23,393 nt of DNA, taken from contig DJVG01000040.1 of assembly GCA_002441095.1 (NCBI GenBank), positions 1-23,393 of the forward strand, written 5' to 3'. The first letter of the stretch is position 1. The number at the start of each line of letters is the position of its first letter. Made by a program: the position numbers and the translations under genes. Below are positions 8,467 to 16,336 of the stretch, in pieces. The DNA comes from Elusimicrobia bacterium UBA6262. Lineage in GTDB: Bacteria > CAYTYR01 > UBA6262. Below the pieces are notes generated by a model. That model had not been told where the DNA came from. It saw only the letters and a list, made by a program, of their open reading frames with translations, and did no database searches.

Positions 8467-10767
8467 TTGAATACAAAAATCTTCATCAAAGTAATGGTTC
8501 TTGGTTGTTTGATCATGGACCTTGGAACTGCTGTTTGGGCGGCAAGTCCACCGCCTTATCCATCTTCCCAAGGTATACCTGCGCCACATCAGCCAGGGCC
8601 GAGTGGGCCAGGACCAATTCAAACAGTGCCGCTTTCGGCACCGGGGCAAACCCTTCCGGCATCGCCCCAATCAGTGCCTCCTCCTCCGGAGCCTGTACGA
8701 GCTGTTCCCGCGGTTTTACCGGAGCAACCGCCTGTACTGCCGGCAGAGGTGCCTGCTCCTGATACGGATATTTCTGATACTCCAGCTATTGAAACTGCTG
8801 TCCCGGATGAAGAGCCTCAAGAAGTGCAGGCCTCAAGCTCAACAGCTTCTACGGGAGATGATCCCAACTTGATCTCGCTTAATTTCCAGAATACTGATAT
8901 CAGCCTGGTCCTTAATTTTTTCAGCGACGTAACCGGCCTGACTTTCATCCTGGGCGATAACGTGCGTGGCACTGTGACCGTGATCAGCAATAAAAAAATA
9001 CCCGTGGATGAAGCACTGGATATGTTGCAGTCTATCCTGGAGATCAAAGGCCTTACCATGGTGCGCTATGATAAAGTGATCAAGATCGTGACGCAAACCG
9101 AAGCGACGCAAAAAAGCATAGAGATCAGGACCGGAGGCAGCAACCTGGCAGATGGTGACAGGGTGGTTACACAGATCATTCCCCTGAAATATATTTTAGC
9201 ATCGGAGATCAGAAATGATTTGCAACCATTGATCTCGCGAACCGGAAATATGATGACCGATGACAGAACCAATGCTCTGATCTTGACTGACGTTGCTTCC
9301 AATATCAGAAAAATAATCAAGGTGCTGGAACAACTGGACGTACAAGTTTATGGCGGTAAGATTAAAGTTGAGATAATCGGCCTGCAAAACGCCGAGGAGA
9401 CTGCCTTAGCTACTAAAATTAAAAGTATTCTCATGGGCAGCAAGCCGCGTATTATTAACCATCTGGAGATTATTCCCGACGCCCGTCTGCATGCTTTGAT
9501 AGTCATTACCAACCAGAATAATATGGGTGTAGTGCGTGAATTGGCGACAAGATTGGACAAGGAGTCACCAAAAACCGGCGATAATACCAAAGTTTTCTTT
9601 TTGCAGAATTCCAAAGTTGAAGATATTGCCAAAATCCTAGGTGACATGCTGAAGCCCGGCGCTAATTCCCTGATAGATGGTAATATTAATGTGGTTACCG
9701 ATAACCGGACAAATGCCCTGATCGTTACCACAGCTATTCAAAATTTTGCGCGTATTCAGCGTTTACTGGAACAATTGGACGTGCGGACCCCGCAAGTACT
9801 GATCAAAGCTTTATTAGTGGAAGTAAGCCTGACGAAAGAAAATAAATTCGGGCTGGAATGGAGTTATATCCAGGGTTGGGGAAAGAATAATCCCGATATA
9901 ACCGGAACACTTTCACAATCATTCGGCTTGGCAAATTTTATCGGTGACGGTATAAGATACTCGGTAGTGAACAGCCAGCAAACGCTGTCAGCTTTACTCC
10001 AAATGCTGGCCACTGATCAGAAAACGAATATTCTCTCCACTCCTCAAGTGCTGGCCAGCAACAATCAGCAGGCGACGATCAGGGTTGGCGAAGAGATCCC
10101 CATCTTAAAGAACGTGAGTTTTGTTAAAACAGATGCTTCCGTCAGCGGGGAGATCATTAAAAGCTACGATTATAAGACTGTAGCCATAGAACTGATCGTG
10201 ACACCCCGTATCAATACGGAGAAAGACGTAGCACTGGACGTTCTGCTGACCATCAAAAATATCCTCGGCACCAATGTCGAATTAAATGCTCCCATTCTGG
10301 CCAGCCGCGAAGCCAAAACCAGCGTAGTGGTCAAAGACGGGCAAACAGTAGTGATCGGCGGATTGATGAAAGACGATAACTCTATTTCAGCTAGCAAGAT
10401 CCCGCTGCTTGGGGATATCCCGTTATTAGGGTGGCTGTTTAAAAAGCAAGGCAGTACCAAAGAAAAAACAGAGTTGATGGTATTCATCACGCCATATGTG
10501 GTCACTAATTACCAGGAAGCGGAAAAAATTACCAAGACCGAAGAATCCAAGATAAGCATTAAACCCACCCCTTATCGTATAACATCCAAAGAATTATACA
10601 AACAGGGACTGGCTAATTACAAAAAGAGGCAATATTCAGAAGCTATTGATAATTGGCAGAAAGTGATAGAAATAAACTTAGATCAGGTATTAGTGAAGAA
10701 ATCAATTAAATATATTAATAAAGCGCAAAAAATGCTGGAAAAGCAACGTGAGATTCCTAATTATTAA
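8467..10767 (+). CDS. gspD: Type II secretion outer-membrane secretin GspD
   Basis: Forms the multimeric outer-membrane channel. The start is TTG 8467, chosen because of the very strong AGAGGAGG at 8453-8460. Of 766 residues, 1-25 are a signal peptide (ends AVWA) and 26-118 are a Pro-rich linker. N0 (about 132-205) begins ISLNFQNTDISLVLNFFSDV. Three N1-type repeats follow near 233-293, 299-365 and 374-438, each ending in a variant of ALIVT...LEQLD. The secretin core runs from about 440 to 680, with VGEEIPIL near 540 and the signature VVIGGLMKDDNSISASKIPLLGD broken across the lip region. A C-terminal TPR-like segment (about 708-760) follows in place of a usual S-domain. The linker and TPR tail make it longer than most GspD. 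It is the last gene of the T2SS operon. Confidence 0.95.
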   Translation: MNTKIFIKVMVLGCLIMDLGTAVWAASPPPYPSSQGIPAPHQPGPSGPGPIQTVPLSAPGQTLPASPQSVPPPPEPVRAVPAVLPEQPPVLPAEVPAPDTDISDTPAIETAVPDEEPQEVQASSSTASTGDDPNLISLNFQNTDISLVLNFFSDVTGLTFILGDNVRGTVTVISNKKIPVDEALDMLQSILEIKGLTMVRYDKVIKIVTQTEATQKSIEIRTGGSNLADGDRVVTQIIPLKYILASEIRNDLQPLISRTGNMMTDDRTNALILTDVASNIRKIIKVLEQLDVQVYGGKIKVEIIGLQNAEETALATKIKSILMGSKPRIINHLEIIPDARLHALIVITNQNNMGVVRELATRLDKESPKTGDNTKVFFLQNSKVEDIAKILGDMLKPGANSLIDGNINVVTDNRTNALIVTTAIQNFARIQRLLEQLDVRTPQVLIKALLVEVSLTKENKFGLEWSYIQGWGKNNPDITGTLSQSFGLANFIGDGIRYSVVNSQQTLSALLQMLATDQKTNILSTPQVLASNNQQATIRVGEEIPILKNVSFVKTDASVSGEIIKSYDYKTVAIELIVTPRINTEKDVALDVLLTIKNILGTNVELNAPILASREAKTSVVVKDGQTVVIGGLMKDDNSISASKIPLLGDIPLLGWLFKKQGSTKEKTELMVFITPYVVTNYQEAEKITKTEESKISIKPTPYRITSKELYKQGLANYKKRQYSEAIDNWQKVIEINLDQVLVKKSIKYINKAQKMLEKQREIPNY

Positions 10768-10857
10768 CAAGAGAAGAACGTAAGGAGTTTTCACTAGCAT
10801 CAATGATCTGAACGGTGCTGTTTACAGTAGGCTATAAGGATAATAGGAAAATAGCAA

Positions 10858-12534
10858 ATGAACAGATTCAAAGAGATGCTAATAAAAATTGCGATAACCG
10901 CAACCGCTGGCGCAATTATATTTTTTTTGATTATCTTGCTATATGCTCCGTCTATTAACTATGATTTTGTTAGTTTTGATGATGATCAATTAGTCGCTGA
11001 GAGCCAGATACCCATAACTGATTGGGGAAATATCAAAAAAACCTTCCAGCGTCCAGTATTTGAAGCGGATTCAAATTACTTTCGCCCACTGCTAAATCTT
11101 TCCTTAATGTTTGATGCTTTTTCGTCCAAGTTTAATCCCTATGGTTATCATCGCACCAATATATTGTTGCATGCTCTGGCAGTGATCTTAGTGTACCTGT
11201 TCCTGGGTCAATATTTTCCCCAAAAAAAGATGATCTTTCTTTTTTCCTTGTGGTACGCGATACATCCTTTATTTGTCTCAAATGTGGTTTGGATCCCGGG
11301 GCGCAACGATATCTTGCTGGCTATTTTTAGCTTACCGTTATTTATCTTTCTGGTCAAATACCTGAGAACCGGGAAATCGGTATATCTGTGGCTGCAGTTG
11401 TTATTCTTCTTATTGGCTTTGTTTACCAAAGAAACGGCGATAGTTTTCCCCTTGCTCGCGCTGGTTATTTATTTTGTGGAAAGGCCAATAAAAATATCAA
11501 TGAGTGGAAAGATTGGCGTTATATTGCTCTGGGCAACTGCAATCGTATGTTGGCTGGTGGTCAGGGGGCAAATCCTGTCCAATCATGTATTGCTAATGTA
11601 TACGATCACTTATTTTAGAAAAACCTTTGTCAGCAACGCTTCGTCTTTATTAGTGTATCCGGGTAAGATGTTTTTCCCTTTTAACCTGTCAGTATTCCCA
11701 ATCTCCAAGAGCGGTGGTTTATACCCGGGAATCATGGCTTTCTTAGCGCTTATTGGTTTGTTGTGGTTCTCCAGGGAAAAGCGCAAACCGATAGTAGTTT
11801 TAGGCCTCTTCTGGTTCATATTGCTATTGCTGCCGGTTATGCTGGTCCATAATGTGGAACTTACCTGGGGTGAAGACATGCAACTGGAAAGCCGGATGTA
11901 TTTGCCTATGATCGGGCTGATGATCATCTTGCTGGAAACCGACCCGGTCAAAAAATTAATCAAGTGGAAAGCTATCCCGCTAGCGGTGATGGCACTGGTA
12001 ATAATTATATTCGCTGGAATAAGTTATAAGAACAGCCGTTCATATCAAGACAAGTTAACCTTCTGGCAAAGCGCAGTTAATTCTTCACCTGGATCGTCAG
12101 TCGCTCACCAGATGCTGGCTGGGATCCAATTGCAGGAAAAATGGCTGGTTAAAGCGGAAAAAGAATTCGAGCTTTCCCTACAATTAAATCCCCTAAAAAG
12201 CGGAAACTATGCGGGTCTTGGTACGATCGCCCTGGAAAAAGAAGACTTCACTGTGGCGAAAGAATACTTTTATAAGGAATTGAGAGTTAATCCCCAATCT
12301 GCGGAAACCTATTTTAATTTAGGTCGGATATATTATTCGCAGGGAGATTTAAATAAGGCTGCCGGTAATATGGAAAAAAGTTTGGATCTGAATCGTGATC
12401 TTGTGGAAGCTTATGGTTATTTGGGGGTAATTTACTTCTCGCTCAACGATCTTTCTAAAGCCAGATATTATGTTAAAGAAGCCGGTAAACGCGGTGCGTA
12501 TGTAGATCAGGCGGTCACGGAATTCTTAAAATAA
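10858..12534 (+). CDS. TMTC/PMT-like membrane glycosyltransferase with C-terminal TPRs
   Basis: A 558-residue inner-membrane protein. Residues 1 to about 395 contain some ten hydrophobic segments; 410-555 carry about four TPR units (for example AETYFNLGRIYYSQGDLNKA). The first loop has YDFVSFDDDQLV with an acidic cluster. Later motifs are NYFRPLLNLSLMF, YHRTNILLHALAV, HPLFVSNVVWIPGRNDIL and FTKETAIVFPLLALV. This order matches TMTC-type O-mannosyltransferases and their bacterial relatives (GT-C fold, lipid-phosphate sugar donor). Transfer of sugar to exported proteins is inference from family. It begins 90 nt after gspD with only a weak ribosome-binding site and no clear promoter, so it may be read through from the T2SS operon. 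A non-catalytic TPR membrane protein is the alternative. Confidence 0.7.
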   Translation: MNRFKEMLIKIAITATAGAIIFFLIILLYAPSINYDFVSFDDDQLVAESQIPITDWGNIKKTFQRPVFEADSNYFRPLLNLSLMFDAFSSKFNPYGYHRTNILLHALAVILVYLFLGQYFPQKKMIFLFSLWYAIHPLFVSNVVWIPGRNDILLAIFSLPLFIFLVKYLRTGKSVYLWLQLLFFLLALFTKETAIVFPLLALVIYFVERPIKISMSGKIGVILLWATAIVCWLVVRGQILSNHVLLMYTITYFRKTFVSNASSLLVYPGKMFFPFNLSVFPISKSGGLYPGIMAFLALIGLLWFSREKRKPIVVLGLFWFILLLLPVMLVHNVELTWGEDMQLESRMYLPMIGLMIILLETDPVKKLIKWKAIPLAVMALVIIIFAGISYKNSRSYQDKLTFWQSAVNSSPGSSVAHQMLAGIQLQEKWLVKAEKEFELSLQLNPLKSGNYAGLGTIALEKEDFTVAKEYFYKELRVNPQSAETYFNLGRIYYSQGDLNKAAGNMEKSLDLNRDLVEAYGYLGVIYFSLNDLSKARYYVKEAGKRGAYVDQAVTEFLK

Positions 12535-12542
12535 AATATATC

Positions 12543-12570
12543 TTGACTTGTTTTATGACTATGTTATAAA
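12543..12570 (+). promoter_or_regulatory. Strong sigma70-like promoter of the small secreted protein
   Basis: TTGACT (12543-12548) and TATAAA (12565-12570) are 16 nt apart. This is close to consensus and places the transcript start near 12577, about 30 nt before ATG 12607. It lies immediately after the preceding gene, so the small protein has its own transcription. Confidence 0.7.
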
Positions 12571-12590
12571 CTAATATTATTAAATTCAGC

Positions 12591-12604
12591 AAAAAAGGGG
12601 GGGG
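12591..12604 (+). promoter_or_regulatory. A6-G8 homopolymer serving as ribosome-binding site
   Basis: Six A (12591-12596) are followed by eight G (12597-12604), and the ATG follows after only two bases. The G run is the only candidate Shine-Dalgarno element. Such a tract is prone to slipped-strand length change, which would alter spacing to the start codon and hence translation. Confidence 0.55.
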
Positions 12605-12606
12605 TA

Positions 12607-12981
12607 ATGAAAAAAATAGCATTGGGTTTTTTTTATACATTAATGGCGATCGTGATATCGGCAGGTATTTCTCAGGCAGCCGATCTTTCTGGAATCATTA
12701 GCTATAGCGGGACCCCAGTTGGGACTATTTACGTAACTGCCACTAATGATGTGAATTCCTCTTTAGCGACAGTTTATGCAGTTGCTTATGATGCAGCTCC
12801 GGTGATCAATTATACATTAAGCGATCTGAGCGACGACACTTACACTGTTATCGCTTATCTTGATAGTGATGGTGACGGGCTGCGGGGAGCAACTGAACCC
12901 GTGGGACAGCCCGTTGAAAGTGTCGTGGTAACCGCTGCCAATGTTGTTAATGTTAATTTTAGTGTTGCCGAACAGAAATAA
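12607..12981 (+). CDS. Small secreted beta-sandwich protein (CarboxypepD_reg/DUF2141-like)
   Basis: A 124-residue protein with a clear signal peptide (cleavage after ISQA, residue 24). The mature part of about 100 residues looks all-beta. LSDLSDDTYTVIAYLDSDGDG is the type of strand-loop motif seen in transthyretin-like carboxypeptidase-regulatory or DUF2141 domains. DSDGDG could bind calcium. No Cys or membrane anchor is visible, so it is probably periplasmic or exported, possibly a T2SS substrate (inference from location only). It is transcribed from its own promoter and precedes the TonB receptor operon. Function unknown. Confidence 0.75.
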   Translation: MKKIALGFFYTLMAIVISAGISQAADLSGIISYSGTPVGTIYVTATNDVNSSLATVYAVAYDAAPVINYTLSDLSDDTYTVIAYLDSDGDGLRGATEPVGQPVESVVVTAANVVNVNFSVAEQK

Positions 12982-13037
12982 TTTTTTGCGATATTAATAA
13001 ACCAAGTTCATTTATGCTGTTCCAATGAAGATTTTAG

Positions 13038-13067
13038 TTGATATTCTCTAGCGCATTGTGATATATA
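13038..13067 (+). promoter_or_regulatory. Probable promoter of the TonB receptor / HD-GYP operon
   Basis: TTGATA (13038-13043) and TATATA (13062-13067) are 18 nt apart, with an extended -10 TG at 13059-13060. TATAAT at 13064-13069 is an overlapping choice but with 20-nt spacing. The transcript would start near 13074-13076, giving a leader of about 120 nt before ATG 13197. Confidence 0.55.
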
Positions 13068-13115
13068 ATACACATGTACAGACGCTTAGCAAAAATGTTC
13101 AGCGATAATATATCT

Positions 13116-13178
13116 GTATCAAATTAACAAACCCGAGTTGAGGCCTATGGCCTTTATCCGGGTTTTTTAATTGGATAC
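13116..13178 (+). terminator. Leader hairpin / putative attenuator before the TonB operon
   Basis: AAACCCG (13129-13135) pairs with CGGGTTT (13159-13165), enclosing GGCC-TAT-GGCC (13142-13152). Six T (13163-13168) follow or join the stem, as in an intrinsic terminator. The pairing extends outward: GTATCAAATTAA (13116-13127) against TTAATTGGATAC (13167-13178) has one mismatch. The outer arms end only 4 nt before AAGGAG (13183-13188) of the receptor gene. It could simply terminate the small upstream gene, but it lies downstream of the probable operon promoter, so it may control readthrough. Confidence 0.65.
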
Positions 13179-13196
13179 AACAAAGGAGAAAGTTGA

Positions 13197-15350
13197 ATGA
13201 TGAAGAAAATGATCTTGGTCATGATGATGGCGGTTTGCATCTGGGGCAGTGGTTATGCCGAGAAGACAACTGAAGAAATGACCGAAGAACAGGTTTTATT
13301 TGAGGAAGTCGTGACCGGTGTCACTAAGAGACAGGAAAAAACCTATGAGGCCGCGGCCAACGTGACCGTCATCTCCGGGAAATTTCTGGAAAGGTATGCG
13401 ATCAGGAATATAAATGATCTGTTTGAAGTACTGGAAGGTGGATTTCATACGCATAAAGGGATGGATGAAGTCCTTATATTGCGCGGTGTGGCTGGTTACG
13501 CCAATGACAAAATATTATTCCTGTATGATGGCATGCTGTTCCCGACTTTTTTGGGCTTAGGCGAGAATAATTGGCCGGCCGGCAGCATGGATGAGGTAGA
13601 GCGCATCGAGATCATTAAGGGGCCTAACACTTCCATTTGGGGCGGCCAGGCTACCCAGGGCACTATCAACATTGTCCATAAAGGAGCGGATCAGTTTAAA
13701 GGATTAAAGACCAGTGTAGTGGCCGGGAAAAATGGCATGGCCAGATATATCGTGAATTATGCCAACAAACCAACAGAAGATCTCTCTTACCAGCTATACG
13801 CTAATTCGGTTTATTTTAAAGGATTTTATAATAATAGCAAGGAATGGTGGGGCAATTATTATAATAATTTAAATGCCCATGATCTGGTCAATCCTATTCC
13901 TGATTATGAAGTATTCGCCAACGCGATATATAAGAATTTTACCTTGGCTTATAGGCGCCTTCAATCTCGCACGAAACGCGTTGATGAAGGCGATTTTAAT
14001 TCTTTTTATATTGAGAATTACGCCGATGATATTAACGTGATCCTAAGAAATCCTGATTTTATGACGAATATTGATTGGACTACCACAGTCAGGTTTAATA
14101 ATTTTTATCAGATGTATGATGTCTTCCATTTCAACCGGAATTATACCGGCAGCGGCGGTTATGAAATGAAAACAGAAAAAAGATATGAGGCCGATACAAA
14201 CTTTTTATTCACGCCTATTGATAAATTGAGCCTCGTGTTTGGTGTCCAAGGCAGCTTGTGGAGCCCGCAAGGGTCCGGCCCGTCAGTCGGATGGAATCCA
14301 TGGACCAGGGTCTGGGACCCGAATATCCCGCATTCCGGCAATAATTATGACCCGCCGGAGTTTTTACCGACGTTCTCGGAAATGGGTAATGACGTGGCGG
14401 CTTTTGAGACATATATTGATGCGCAGTATAAAATGACGGATAAGATCACGTTAACCGGCGGCGGACGATATGTATCTGAGTTTAATCCAGGGGACCAGTT
14501 CCGCGATGAAAGGGAAAAACTGCATCATTTCTTTCCCAAGATGGCGGTAGTGTACAGCCCGCGGCAGAATCTTTATCTAAAAAGTATTTACCAGCAGGCT
14601 TTTACCAGGCTGAATACTTTTGAACGATACGCGGAGCAGGTCAATGTTGACAAGAGAGGCAGCCAAAAAGCTACTAACTCGGAATCGATAGAATTTGTAG
14701 TAGACTGGAAGCCGGTCAAGAATATGAAAGTCCTGGCCAGTTATTACCAGGCCACTTTATATGACTTTGTGAACTTTATCTATACCGGCACATCCTGGCC
14801 GGTAATAAATCCGGCTTTGGGTGAAGTGCGCGGATTCTTTAATATCGGAGACCATAAAGTACGTGGTTTGGAGGCCAATGTGTCCTATGACTGGAAAAAT
14901 ATGGGCGGCTTTATTTCCGGCAGCCAGTTATTCCAGAACCAGGTAAAAAATCTGGTGCAACCAGGATTTGCCTCAGGCTCCGGGGTCATAGATGATAAAG
15001 ACGCCGACTTTAACCGGGCCAGTGTACCCCGGTATAATGTGTCTGTCGGTGCCTATTATGATCTTACAGAAAACTATAGCGTTTCCTCTCTCTGGAAAAT
15101 GCATCAGAAGATCCAGGTTAGAAGTGAAGAACCCTGGATGGACTATTATAGCCCCTATGTATTTACCGGCGGGAGCACAGTTGACCTGGTAGGAGTGGCC
15201 AGGAACATCTGGATTAAGAACTTAAACTTGTCGGTGATCGGGAAAAATGTCTTGAATGCCAAGTATCTTAAAGGCAGCGCTATGGATCCGGGACATAGTT
15301 ATTCCATAGATCCGGTGCAATATGAGGTTAAAGTTAGTTATCTTTGGTAA
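13197..15350 (+). CDS. TonB-dependent outer-membrane receptor, copy 1
   Basis: Outer-membrane active-transport receptor of 717 residues. A signal peptide (about 1-21, ends GYA) precedes a possible TonB box EEVVTGVTKR near residues 36-45. The plug domain (about 50-165) shows AAANVTVISGKFLERYAI, ILRGVAGYANDKILFLYDG and VERIEIIKGPNTSIWGGQ. A 22-strand-type barrel follows, ending in YEVKVSYLW with a C-terminal aromatic, the usual BAM signal. The plug is nearly identical to that of the second receptor at 16337; barrels diverge most in loops. AAGGAG at 13183-13188 supports ATG 13197; ATG 13200 is also possible. First gene of a five-gene operon. Ligand unknown; no siderophore or vitamin genes are nearby. 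Confidence 0.92.
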   Translation: MMKKMILVMMMAVCIWGSGYAEKTTEEMTEEQVLFEEVVTGVTKRQEKTYEAAANVTVISGKFLERYAIRNINDLFEVLEGGFHTHKGMDEVLILRGVAGYANDKILFLYDGMLFPTFLGLGENNWPAGSMDEVERIEIIKGPNTSIWGGQATQGTINIVHKGADQFKGLKTSVVAGKNGMARYIVNYANKPTEDLSYQLYANSVYFKGFYNNSKEWWGNYYNNLNAHDLVNPIPDYEVFANAIYKNFTLAYRRLQSRTKRVDEGDFNSFYIENYADDINVILRNPDFMTNIDWTTTVRFNNFYQMYDVFHFNRNYTGSGGYEMKTEKRYEADTNFLFTPIDKLSLVFGVQGSLWSPQGSGPSVGWNPWTRVWDPNIPHSGNNYDPPEFLPTFSEMGNDVAAFETYIDAQYKMTDKITLTGGGRYVSEFNPGDQFRDEREKLHHFFPKMAVVYSPRQNLYLKSIYQQAFTRLNTFERYAEQVNVDKRGSQKATNSESIEFVVDWKPVKNMKVLASYYQATLYDFVNFIYTGTSWPVINPALGEVRGFFNIGDHKVRGLEANVSYDWKNMGGFISGSQLFQNQVKNLVQPGFASGSGVIDDKDADFNRASVPRYNVSVGAYYDLTENYSVSSLWKMHQKIQVRSEEPWMDYYSPYVFTGGSTVDLVGVARNIWIKNLNLSVIGKNVLNAKYLKGSAMDPGHSYSIDPVQYEVKVSYLW

Positions 15351-15371
15351 ATAATCACAGGAGTAAGCAAG

Positions 15372-16310
15372 GTGAAATATAAGCTATCCTTTTTAGTACT
15401 ATTATTGAGCATGCTTTTTTATGTACACTCAGCGCAAGCAGCAAATCGTGCCTTTGCGGCTGAACGGGTTGTTATTTCAGTCATCTATTCTTCCAATAGC
15501 GAACCATATCAGCAAGCCTGGGAAGGATTTAAGTCACTCCTGAATAGTAAAAATATTGCCCTGTGGGTTTCACGGTATAATTTAACAGAGCAAGGACCAG
15601 AAAAGATCATTTCCCAGATAAACGCGGAAAAGCCCCAGCTTATCTTGGCCCTGGGCACTAAGGCAGTCAGAATAGCGCAAGTAAGCTTTAGAAATATTCC
15701 CATTGTTTTTGCCCTGGTGCTGGAGCCGGAATTTTTCAAAGAAGTGAATGTCACCGGGGTCATGATGGATATCCCTGCCAGGATGAAACTGGAGCAGATC
15801 AAACGATTATTTCCCGGAATAATGAACCTGGGGCTGGTGTATTCTGATAGGACAGCGGTCAAAGCAGCGGAGTTTTTGCAGGGCTGCAATGAATTGGGCT
15901 TGAAATTAATTGCCAAAAAAATTGATTCGGAAAAACAATTGCCTGAGGCGATCCGGGAAATAAAACCACAAATAGATATTTTTGTCATGGTCCCAGACAC
16001 CAAAATATATTTTCCTCAGTCAGTTAAATATTTATTACAAGAAAGCCTGAAGCAAAAGTTCCCGGTGATCGGGTTATCGCGGTTTTATACTAAGGATGGA
16101 GCCGTGATCTCTTTTGACTGCGATTATCTTGACCTGGGAAAACAGGCCGGAGAATTAGCGATTAAAGTTATCGATGGCGCTAAACCGGCGAATATTCCAT
16201 TGGTGCTGCCGCGCAAGATCAATTTTTCTTTGAATTCAGTAGCAGCTAAAAATCTGGGAATAAGGTTCTCACCGGAGATCATCAAAGAGGCTACTTTTAT
16301 TTACGAATAA
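15372..16310 (+). CDS. Periplasmic ABC_sub_bind-family binding protein, copy 1
   Basis: A 312-residue periplasmic protein of the PF04392 (TrpX-like/DUF534) type. A signal peptide ends AQA (residue 23). The two-lobed fold is indicated by VISVIYSSNSEPYQQAW, LILALGTKAVRIAQ, GLVYSDRTAVKAAEF, MVPDTKIYFPQSVKYLL and DYLDLGKQAGELAIKV. No lipobox is visible, so it should be soluble. The start is GTG 15372 with AGGAG at 15359-15363; it lies 21 nt after the receptor gene. Some family members bind aromatic amino acids or nucleoside-like ligands, but the ligand here cannot be read from sequence. No permease or ATPase gene lies nearby, which favours a sensing or handover role. Confidence 0.82.
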   Translation: MKYKLSFLVLLLSMLFYVHSAQAANRAFAAERVVISVIYSSNSEPYQQAWEGFKSLLNSKNIALWVSRYNLTEQGPEKIISQINAEKPQLILALGTKAVRIAQVSFRNIPIVFALVLEPEFFKEVNVTGVMMDIPARMKLEQIKRLFPGIMNLGLVYSDRTAVKAAEFLQGCNELGLKLIAKKIDSEKQLPEAIREIKPQIDIFVMVPDTKIYFPQSVKYLLQESLKQKFPVIGLSRFYTKDGAVISFDCDYLDLGKQAGELAIKVIDGAKPANIPLVLPRKINFSLNSVAAKNLGIRFSPEIIKEATFIYE

Positions 16311-16336
16311 AGAAAATAGGTAAAGGAGGATATAAC

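Noticed and set aside
8505..8872. Two overlapping plus-strand frames within the start of gspD
   Set aside because: They are by-products of the Pro-rich codon pattern; the gspD frame carries the signal peptide and N0 domain.
226..10767. Type IV pilus operon rather than T2SS
   Set aside because: Four minor pseudopilins including a Glu5-lacking GspK with HhH motifs, a fused PilM-PilN GspL and a GspG with acidic C-terminal loop fit T2SS; no pilT, pilA or pilQ-specific features are seen.
15372..16310. Classical ABC importer locus
   Set aside because: No permease or ATPase gene lies anywhere in the operon; only the binding proteins are present.
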